A stretch of 33,535 nucleotides of DNA, from the NCBI GenBank assembly GCA_017480445.1, contig JAFVAO010000073.1, positions 1-33,535 of the forward strand, given 5' to 3'. Source of the DNA: Lachnospiraceae bacterium (GTDB taxonomy: Bacteria; Bacillota; Clostridia; Lachnospirales; Lachnospiraceae). This document shows positions 15,757-24,000 of this stretch, in pieces. The notes beneath the pieces were generated by a model, which was not told where the DNA came from, did not search any database, and saw nothing but the letters and a program-made list of their open reading frames with translations. The position numbers and the translations under genes are program-made. Positions within the stretch are counted from its first letter, which is position 1; each line of letters begins with the position of its first letter.

Positions 15757-15858
15757 ATGGAATTCGAATACGATGCATATTGGATCAGAACCTTTATTTT
15801 CCCACTTTGTATAACTATATTTGGGCTTAGTATTGCTGGCCGCGCACTACATGGATGA
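15757..15858 (+). CDS. Possible small membrane protein, or fragment
   Basis: ATG 15757 has an AAAGGA site 7 bases upstream and encodes 33 residues with one hydrophobic segment (WIRTFIFPLCITIFGLSIAG). It may be a genuine small membrane peptide or the truncated start of a larger membrane protein. Confidence 0.35.
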   Translation: MEFEYDAYWIRTFIFPLCITIFGLSIAGRALHG

Positions 15859-15869
15859 TCGGGGGTAAC

Positions 15870-16457
15870 ATGATGAAAATTGATAAACAACTGCAAAAGG
15901 AATGTATTCTATTAATCAAGCAAATTGCGTCCAAAGTTGGGTATAAGAAAATACAAAACACCATATATAAGACAGAAAACGGAAACATTGTATTTGTTGA
16001 TTTCGTTGTTGTGGATTCTGAGTATTTGATTTATAGAATTAATATAAAAAAGGAATCTTATGACAATATTTTTTGGCGGATTATGAGGATGGAAGAAAAC
16101 ATAAATGAAAGTTATTCCTTACGCATAACTGGTGCATTCGCAGCCCCGGCTGCTTTGATTGCTGACGGAAAAGTGGAATTATCAGAAAATGTGGATATGA
16201 TTGCAAAGAATTTTTTTAAAAAAGTAGATGGAGAAATAACCACTTTTCTTGAAAAAAATGATGTGACACAATATATTTTTTCGAATAATGTAAAAATAGA
16301 TGTGAATATTTTGCGCTGTTTGTCTTATATTGAGTCGGGCTCACTTTTAGAAGCTAAAAAGCTGGCTGAAACACAGATAATTTCCGGTGACAGGGGCAGA
16401 TTCAAAAACGAAGGGAAAGGTTTTTTTGAACTTGTTTTATTGTATCATTCACGATAA
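15870..16457 (+). CDS. Immunity-type protein, possibly DUF4304-like
   Basis: The protein has 195 residues counted from ATG 15870; ATG 15873 is equally possible, and GGGGG lies just upstream of both. The N-terminal half reads QLQKECILLIKQIASKVGYKKIQNTIYKTENGNIVFVDFVVV, a helix plus strand pattern like the DUF4304 family found among toxin-immunity loci. The match is by eye only. The C-terminal half is helical with repeated Lys/Glu. It is strongly AT-rich compared with pth downstream. This is the last gene of the island; the next 94 bases hold no clear terminator. Confidence 0.6.
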   Translation: MMKIDKQLQKECILLIKQIASKVGYKKIQNTIYKTENGNIVFVDFVVVDSEYLIYRINIKKESYDNIFWRIMRMEENINESYSLRITGAFAAPAALIADGKVELSENVDMIAKNFFKKVDGEITTFLEKNDVTQYIFSNNVKIDVNILRCLSYIESGSLLEAKKLAETQIISGDRGRFKNEGKGFFELVLLYHSR

Positions 16458-16551
16458 TTGACATGAGCATATATAAAACATACAATGCAGATATGATCCG
16501 GCATGATCTATGACTATCTGTAATGACAGCAAACTTTAGGAGAACAAACAT

Positions 16552-17127
16552 ATGTATATTATTGTAGGCCTGGGGAATCCCGGCAGAGAATATGTGAATA
16601 CGCGTCATAATATCGGTTATGACGTCATAGATAGATTAGCGGACGAGGCGCAGATCAGTGTGCTGGAGCGCAAGCACAAGGCGGTGATCGGCAAGGGCGT
16701 TGTGGCAGGGGTAAAATGTGTGCTGGCCAAGCCGGTCACGTATATGAATTTGAGCGGCGAGAGTGTGCGGGAGCTGGTGGACTATTATAAGGTGGACGAG
16801 CGCACGGAGCTGATTGTGATCTCTGACGATATCAGCCTGGATGTGGGGCAGATTCGTGTGCGCAAGAAGGGCAGCGCCGGCGGGCATAACGGTCTGAAGA
16901 GTATCATCGGGCATCTGGGGCACGACGGCTTCGCGCGGGTGAAAATGGGCGTCGGCGAGAAACCGAAGGGCTGGGATCTGGCGGACTATGTGTTGGGGCA
17001 TTTTTCGGCCGAGGAGCGCAAGGCGGAGGATGAGGCCTGCGCGCGCGCGGTGGAGGCGATCCGGATGATGGTCGCCGGCGATGCGGACGGCGCGATGAAC
17101 CGGTTCAACACGAAGAAGGAGGTATGA
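16552..17127 (+). CDS. pth: Peptidyl-tRNA hydrolase
   Basis: The protein has 191 residues, the normal length. It cleaves peptidyl-tRNA dropped from ribosomes to recycle tRNA. The N-terminal motif IVGLGNPGREYVNTRHNIGY contains Asn9 and catalytic His19. ISDDISLDVGQIRVRKKGSAGGHNGLKSI (residues ~90-118) supplies the substrate-binding Asp and Asn. ATG 16552 has an AGGAGA site. mfd starts one base after its stop, as a coupled pair. The strong conservation and higher GC contrast with the AT-rich island immediately upstream. Confidence 0.96.
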   Translation: MYIIVGLGNPGREYVNTRHNIGYDVIDRLADEAQISVLERKHKAVIGKGVVAGVKCVLAKPVTYMNLSGESVRELVDYYKVDERTELIVISDDISLDVGQIRVRKKGSAGGHNGLKSIIGHLGHDGFARVKMGVGEKPKGWDLADYVLGHFSAEERKAEDEACARAVEAIRMMVAGDADGAMNRFNTKKEV

Positions 17128-17128
17128 T

Positions 17129-20100
17129 ATGCAGGCATTGCTTGCGCCGCTTAGGGAATTGGCGGAATATGATCTGTTGCGGGATAACATCCGGAAAAAG
17201 AAAGGCACCTATGCGTTGTTCGGGTGTGTGGACTCCCAGAAGCTGCATATGATCTACGGACTCAGCGATGGCCTTCGATGTAAGGTCATCGTCACTTATA
17301 GTGACTTGAAGGCAAAGGAAATTTATGAAGAATACAAATTTTATGACAGAAATGTCGTATTGTATCCGGCAAAGGATCTGATTTTTTTCCAGGCAGACAT
17401 TCACGGCAATCAGCTGGTGCGGGAACGGATCAAGGTGCTCAGACGTCTGGCGGAGCGCAAGCCGCTCACGGTGGTCACGACCTTTGCGGCGCTCATGACG
17501 CCGCAGGTGCCCTGGGGAGATGACGATTCTGTCATAAAAATCAATCGAGGGGCGATTCTGGATGAGACACGGTTGGCACAGAAGCTGGTGGACATGGGGT
17601 ATGCGCATTGTTATCAGGTGGAGTCGCCGGGGCAGTTCTCTGTGCGGGGCGGCATTGTGGATGTGTTTGAGCTGACGGAGGAGAATCCTTACCGGATCGA
17701 GCTGTGGGGGGATGAGGTGGATTCGATCCGCAGTTTTGATGTGTTGAGCCAGCGCTCGATTGAGAAGCTGGAAAGTATCAGCATCTATCCGGCGACAGAG
17801 TTTGTGTTGTCGGAGGATAGAATTGCGGAGGGACTTGTGCGTCTGAAGCGGGAGGCGGCGACGTGCGAGAAGGCGTTTCGGGACAAGCATCAGCCGGAGG
17901 AGGCGCACCGGATCGCCACGCAGGTGAAGGAGCTGGAGGAGCAGCTGACCCAGCTGCGCAGTCAGGTGAATCTGGAGAGTTATATCCGCTATTTTTACGA
18001 AGAGACGCTCACGCTGCCGGAACTTTTGACCAAACTGCACGCGGAGCCGGTGTTTTTCGTGGATGAGCCTGCACGGGTGAAGGAGCAGGCGGAGGCGGTA
18101 GAGCTGGAATTTCGCGAGAGTATGGAGCAGCGCGTGTTAAAGGGATATATCCTGCCGGGACAGATGGATCTGCTGTGCAGAGGTGAGGCAGTGATGGAGC
18201 GCATGCGCGGAGAACGCGTCGTTACGCTTTCTACGTTGAATACGCAGGCGGATTATTTTAAATCGGATGCAAAATACGACATAAATGTCAGAAATATTGC
18301 GCCCTACAACAACAGTTTTGAATCGCTGGTGCGGGATCTGACGAATTATCGCAAGAAGGGGTATCGGGTGCTGCTTTTGTCCGGTTCGCGGACGAGGGCG
18401 AAGCGCCTTGCGGAGGATCTGCGGGAGCATGACCTGACGGCGGTCTACACAGAGGATCCCATGCGGGAGGTGCTGTCGGGGGAGGTGCTCACCTGCTATG
18501 GGCATGTGGGCAGAGGGTTTGAGTATCCGCTTCTGAAATATGTGGTGCTCTCCGAGACGGATATTTTCGGTGCGGAGAAAAAGAAAAAAAAGCGGAAAAA
18601 GCAGTATCAAGGCCAGAAAATCAATGATTTCAATGAGCTGAAGGTGGGCGATTATGTCGTGCATGAATCCCATGGTCTGGGCATCTATCGGGGCATTGAG
18701 AAGGTCGAGATGGAGCATGTGGTGAAGGACTACATCAAGATCGAGTATCGGGATGGCGGCAATCTCTATGTGCTGGCCACGGGTCTGGATGTGATCCAGA
18801 AGTATGCTTCCGCGGATGCAAAGCGGCCGAAGTTAAATAAGCTCGGGAGCAAGGAGTGGGAGCACACCAAGACGAAGGTGCGCTCCGCAGTGACGGAGGT
18901 AGCCAGGGATCTGGTGGAGCTCTACGCCAGAAGGCAGCAGGCGGAAGGATACCCTTATGGGCAGGACACGGTCTGGCAGAAGGAATTTGAGGAGATGTTT
19001 CCTTTTGAGGAGACGGAGGACCAGCTTACGGCGATCGCGGACACCAAGGCGGACATGGAGAGCAGCAAGATCATGGATCGTCTGATCTGCGGAGATGTGG
19101 GCTACGGCAAGACGGAGATCGCCATTCGGGCGGCGTTTAAGGCGGTGCAGGAGGGCAGACAGGTGGTGTATCTGGCGCCGACCACCATTCTCGCGGGGCA
19201 GCACTACAACACGTTTGTCCAGCGCATGAAGGACTTTCCGGTGCGTGTGGACTTGCTTAGCCGTTTCCGCACGACCGCGGAGCAGAAAAAGACCGTGGAG
19301 GATCTGAAGAAGGGACTGGTGGACATTGTGATCGGCACCCATCGGGTGTTGTCGGCGGATGTGCAGTTCAAGGATCTGGGGCTTTTGATTGTGGACGAGG
19401 AGCAGCGCTTCGGCGTGGCCCACAAGGAGAAGATCAAAAAGCTGAAGGAAAATGTGGATGTCCTGACCCTCACGGCGACGCCTATTCCCCGCACGCTGCA
19501 TATGAGTCTGATCGGGATCCGGGACATGAGTGTGCTGGAGGAAGCGCCCGAGGAGCGGCTGCCGATCCAGACCTTTGTCTGCGAATACAATGAAGAACTG
19601 GTGCGGGAGGCCATCTCCAGAGAGCTGGCCAGAGACGGGCAGGTGTATTATGTCTATAATCGTGTGAATAACATTGCGGACATAACGACACGCGTGTCGG
19701 CTCTTGTGCCGGATGCGGTGGTGGCGTTTGCCCACGGCCAAATGAAGGAGCAGGAGCTGGAGCGCATCATGTACGATTTTGTCAACGGAGACATTGATGT
19801 GCTGGTGACGACGACGATCATCGAGACCGGTCTGGATATCCCGAACGTCAACACGATCATCATTCACGACTCCGATGATATGGGGCTTGCGCAGCTCTAC
19901 CAGCTGCGCGGACGTGTGGGGCGCTCCAACCGGACGGCCTATGCTTTCTTGATGTATAAGCGGGACAAAGTCTTGAAAGAGGTGGCGGAGAAGCGCCTGG
20001 AGGCGATACGGGAGTTTACGGATCTGGGCAGCGGGTTTAAGATCGCCATGCGGGATCTGGAGATCCGCGGCGCCGGCAATCTCTTAGGGATGCGCCAGCA

Positions 20101-20668
20101 CGGGCACATGGAGGCGGTGGGCTACGATCTGTACTGTAAGATGCTCAACGAGGCCGTGCAGAAAGTGAAGGGCGATCGGCTGGATGCATCGGAGGACGGA
20201 TTTGCCACGCTGATCGATCTGGACGTGGATGCGTTCATCCCGCCGGAATACATTGTAAATGAGGTACAGAAGCTAGATATCTACAAGCGCATCGCCGGCA
20301 TTGAGAACGAGAAGGAGCGGGACGATATGCGGGATGAGCTACTGGATCGGTTCGGCGAGGTGCCACAGTCCGTGGAAAACCTGCTGTCCATCGCGCTGAT
20401 CCGGGTGGCGGCGCACAGTCTGTATCTGACCGAGGTCAAGGGGAAAAACGAGCGGATCGTTTTCACGTTCAAGCCGGACGCCGGTATCAATCCTGCGGGG
20501 ATCCCTGCGGTGCTGCAGACGGTGGGCAAAGCGCTGACCTTCACCGCCTACGGGAATCCGTATTTTACGTATAGATATAAGAGCACAGGGCTAGTGGAGA
20601 AGGATTCGGAGCTGTTGCTCACAGAGACGAATCAGATTTTGACAGTAATGTCACAATTATTGAGGTAG
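17129..20668 (+). CDS. mfd: Transcription-repair coupling factor Mfd
   Basis: The protein has 1179 residues, full length. It removes RNA polymerase stalled at DNA lesions and recruits UvrA. Order of parts: UvrB-like N-terminus (residues ~1-350); an RNA-polymerase-binding CarD-like domain starting at KVGDYVVHESHGLGIYRG (~500-580); helicase/translocase motifs with Walker A GDVGYGKTE (~654) and DEEQRFG (~754); a second helicase half with GRVGRSNR; and the C-terminal TRCF domain (~1020-1130). ATG 17129 has GGAGG within the pth end. It is in an operon with pth, as in Bacillus, but the fin gene that separates them there is missing. Confidence 0.97.
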   Translation: MQALLAPLRELAEYDLLRDNIRKKKGTYALFGCVDSQKLHMIYGLSDGLRCKVIVTYSDLKAKEIYEEYKFYDRNVVLYPAKDLIFFQADIHGNQLVRERIKVLRRLAERKPLTVVTTFAALMTPQVPWGDDDSVIKINRGAILDETRLAQKLVDMGYAHCYQVESPGQFSVRGGIVDVFELTEENPYRIELWGDEVDSIRSFDVLSQRSIEKLESISIYPATEFVLSEDRIAEGLVRLKREAATCEKAFRDKHQPEEAHRIATQVKELEEQLTQLRSQVNLESYIRYFYEETLTLPELLTKLHAEPVFFVDEPARVKEQAEAVELEFRESMEQRVLKGYILPGQMDLLCRGEAVMERMRGERVVTLSTLNTQADYFKSDAKYDINVRNIAPYNNSFESLVRDLTNYRKKGYRVLLLSGSRTRAKRLAEDLREHDLTAVYTEDPMREVLSGEVLTCYGHVGRGFEYPLLKYVVLSETDIFGAEKKKKKRKKQYQGQKINDFNELKVGDYVVHESHGLGIYRGIEKVEMEHVVKDYIKIEYRDGGNLYVLATGLDVIQKYASADAKRPKLNKLGSKEWEHTKTKVRSAVTEVARDLVELYARRQQAEGYPYGQDTVWQKEFEEMFPFEETEDQLTAIADTKADMESSKIMDRLICGDVGYGKTEIAIRAAFKAVQEGRQVVYLAPTTILAGQHYNTFVQRMKDFPVRVDLLSRFRTTAEQKKTVEDLKKGLVDIVIGTHRVLSADVQFKDLGLLIVDEEQRFGVAHKEKIKKLKENVDVLTLTATPIPRTLHMSLIGIRDMSVLEEAPEERLPIQTFVCEYNEELVREAISRELARDGQVYYVYNRVNNIADITTRVSALVPDAVVAFAHGQMKEQELERIMYDFVNGDIDVLVTTTIIETGLDIPNVNTIIIHDSDDMGLAQLYQLRGRVGRSNRTAYAFLMYKRDKVLKEVAEKRLEAIREFTDLGSGFKIAMRDLEIRGAGNLLGMRQHGHMEAVGYDLYCKMLNEAVQKVKGDRLDASEDGFATLIDLDVDAFIPPEYIVNEVQKLDIYKRIAGIENEKERDDMRDELLDRFGEVPQSVENLLSIALIRVAAHSLYLTEVKGKNERIVFTFKPDAGINPAGIPAVLQTVGKALTFTAYGNPYFTYRYKSTGLVEKDSELLLTETNQILTVMSQLLR

Positions 20669-20740
20669 AATTATTGGACTTATCGTTTGCTATTCTTTTT
20701 CCAGAAACAGTACACATGCAGGGAAAAGGAGGCAAACGGT

Positions 20741-20842
20741 ATGAAGGGATATGTGACAGCGAACGGCTATATGGGGTATGTGGCAGGCAGGTACATCCTG
20801 TTCGCCAGTGAGGAGGATTATATGGAATATCTTGAGGCATAA
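20741..20842 (+). CDS. 33-residue small protein downstream of mfd
   Basis: ATG 20741 has an excellent AAAAGGAGG site. The product begins MKGYVTANGYMGYVAGRYIL and continues FASEEDYMEYLEA before TAA. It is rich in Tyr and Gly with an acidic tail. The compact pattern (GY.T..GYMGYV.GRY.LFASE.DY.EY) looks like a conserved small protein rather than a chance frame, but the family name and role are unknown. It lies 72 bases after mfd and may be on the same transcript. Confidence 0.65.
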   Translation: MKGYVTANGYMGYVAGRYILFASEEDYMEYLEA

Positions 20843-20897
20843 AAGTTTTTTTAATACAAAATATAGAGAATCTTAAGATTTTTTTGCCCCTGACGCA

Positions 20898-20926
20898 TTG
20901 CTTTTCAAGCCTGCAAATGGTAGAAT
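20898..20926 (+). promoter_or_regulatory. Promoter of the BspA-like protein gene
   Basis: TTGCTT (20898-20903), a 17-bp spacer and TAGAAT (20921-20926), about 80 bases upstream of the start. The leader contains a partial tandem repeat (GCATAAGATA twice). Nothing else is seen in 20843-21004. Confidence 0.65.
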
Positions 20927-21004
20927 GATCTGGAATGCATAAGATAATGCATAAGATAGTGTAAGCTTCCAAGATCTGGAAAGAGCAAGAAGGAGGAGTA
21001 AAAA

Positions 21005-24000
21005 TTGAAAGCAAAACGAGTACTGGCAATGATACTGAGCGTGGCGCTGACAGTGAATTCTGCAAGTTTCACACTGGATACGCGCGCGGCAGAAGCAGTG
21101 CCGGAGCAGACCGCCTATGTGGAGGATGTCGGTGCCGTTTCGTGGGATGTGTCCGGTGCAGCGGTGTCGGATGTATCCGGTGACGTGACGACTGCGGCGG
21201 AAGAGGATGTATCCGGAGACGTTGCGGATGCGGCGACGAAGGACGGCGGCGATGTGTCCGGCAGCGACGTATCGGACAGTGATCTGTTCGGCAGTAAGTT
21301 GGCGGAGACCCAGTCGGCCTATTTTGATCTGACCGCGGACGGTACACTGAAGTGGAAGGATGGCGTGAGTGCGGATACGCTCAAATCCAACATCACGGTA
21401 AGCCTGCCTGCGGGCACGGTCAAGATCCCGGTGGGTATTTTCAACAGCAATACCAAGATCGTCGGCATGACCATTCCCGACGGATGTGCACTTGCTGAGA
21501 TTGAGGCGGGGGCGTTCGAGCGCTCCGGCGTGAAGAGCATCAAGGATCTGCCTGCGGCGGTGAAGGTGATCGGCGAGGGAACGTTTAAGGATTCCAAGCT
21601 GCAGACCATTTCGTTTGCATCGGGCAGCCAGCTGACGACCATCGGCAAAGAGGCATTTTCAGGATCTAATCTGACGTCCATCACCATTCCGGAGGGCGTT
21701 GATACAGTGAATATTTCTGCCTTTAAGGGTTGTACAGAGCTGAGCACGGTCAATCTGACCAATGTGTCCACCGTGGAGGCGGATGCGTTCAAGGGCTGTT
21801 CGAAGCTGAACGTGATCGGCTGGAGCACGAAGCTTACCGCGATCAAGGACGGCGCGTTCTCCGGATGCGCCATCGCGGAGCTGAAGCTGGCAGGTTCTAC
21901 CTGGGCCGGCAATGTAACCTGGGGAGACAATGTATTCGAGAAGAATAAATCCCTGACCAAAGTAACCTTCCCGGATGCGATGACCAAGATCCCGTACGGT
22001 ATGTTTTCCGAGTGTACAGCGTTGACCTCCGTGACGCTCACCACCACCTGTACGTCGATTGAGGGAGAGGCGTTCGCGGATTGTACCGCATTGAAAAAGA
22101 TTACCATTCCGAAGAATGTGAGCCGCATCGCATCCAGAGCGTTTGCGGGATGTAAGGCGTTAGAAGAGGTTACCATCAACCAGCAGGGCAATACGAGCAC
22201 CGGAGAGAGTACCATCGTGATCGCGACGGATGCGTTCCCGGTTAAGACCATGACCATGAAGGGCTATGATGGTACTGTAGAGGACTATGCTGACATGAGA
22301 GGCTATACCTTCAAATCTCTGTTTGCAAGTCATTCCATTACGGTTGACAAGGGTTCCAACGGATCGGTGAGCCTGTCCTCCAAGAGCGCGAAGGCCGGCA
22401 CGACGATCGAGGTGACGGTGAAGCCCAATACCGGTTATCGATTGAAGGCAAGCACGTTTACCTATAATGACAACCCGATCACGACGCTGAAGGAGGAGAA
22501 GACGACCACAGAGACCTCCGGAACGACGACTACGACGGTTACGACACAGGTGTTCACCTTTGAGATGCCGGATGAGGACGTGACGGTCAATGTGGACTTT
22601 GAGAAGACCAGCGTGTCCTACGGTACGTTGTCCGCAGGCTTTGAGCAGACGGACGAGCAGGTGACCTACACCTGGAATTCCAGCAAGAAAGTGCTGACCC
22701 TGGACAAGGTGGGACATTCCTGTCAGCTGGTGGTTACCAGCAGCAAGGGCTCCTCGTACAATCCCGGCAGCTGGCTGTTTGACTATTCCAGCAACAAGAC
22801 GAATGTGGCGACGGTTACTTCCAAGGGCGTGATCTACGCAAGAGGCGTGGGTACCGCGACGATTACCGCGACCATGAAGTCCGATTCGGAGAAAAAGGTT
22901 ACCTTTAAGGTGACGGTGGAAGAGGAGGCTGATGCGGATCACTTTGAGTTGACCTATTCCGGCCTGAAGAAAGCGAAGCTTACCACGGAGACCATCGCCG
23001 GCAAGAAGTATACGATCATCACCTATACCAAGGGGAATGTGGCAAAGGGAGAGAAGACGTTTGATGTCGATGTGCGGATCACATCCGGCAACAACTCCAC
23101 CAATTTGATGCTGCCCACCACTTGGAAGATCAACAATGAGGATCTGTTGGAGGCTGCCAAGGAAACGGCCAACAACAATAACAATACGATCACCGTGAAG
23201 AAGGGTGTGGTCGGTGAGACGGCTGTCACAGTATCTGTAACAAACGGTCTCACGGATAAGAAAAAGGTTGTCTACTATGAGGAGAGCTTTATCGTCCGTG
23301 TCATCGATGTGACACCCAGACTGGTGCAGAGCAAGCTCACTGTGAACACCCAGTGTGTGACGGGTACAGAGTTTGAACTGTTGTCTGTATACGGCTACGA
23401 TGTCAACCCTGAGAGCCTGCAGGTGGTACAGGCGGTTAAGAACGGCTCCATCACAGAGTATGAGGAGACGGAAGCGGCTGGCTATGTGACCATCAAGAAC
23501 ATTGATGAAAAGTATTACATGGATATGACCGCAGAGGGTAAGAGTGCCGTGAAGGACAAGAACGGTAATCTCTCCTACAGCAATATGTATATTCAGGGCG
23601 ATTATCTGGATCCCGAGGGAACCCTCGACGGGGCGGATTATTTCCTGACACCGATCAAGTCTCTGGTATTGACGGCGAAGTCCTTAAGCCCGAAGGTATC
23701 CACCAGCGGAAAGATCAATCTGTTCTTCCGCGGCAATGCGGCTACCGAAGACAAGGGTGAAGTCACGGTAAAACAGAGCCTGACAGATCTGAATGTGGTC
23801 AGCTACGAGCTGGTTTCCACGGCCAACTACAACAAGGCAGGTTCCGAGAAGGTTGACTCGTTTGCCAACAACTTTACGATCACCAGTGAGGGTGTGATCA
23901 CCAGAACAGAGAATGATCTGAAGTATGATTCGGCAGGCAAACCTGTGACAAGCGGTTATCTGAAGATCACTTATGAGGGATATGAGCCCTGCTACGCGAA

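Noticed and set aside
20875-20887. Palindrome AATCTTAAGATT followed by T-run after the 33-residue gene, considered as a terminator
   Set aside because: The stem is short and AT-only with no loop, so it is too weak to call.
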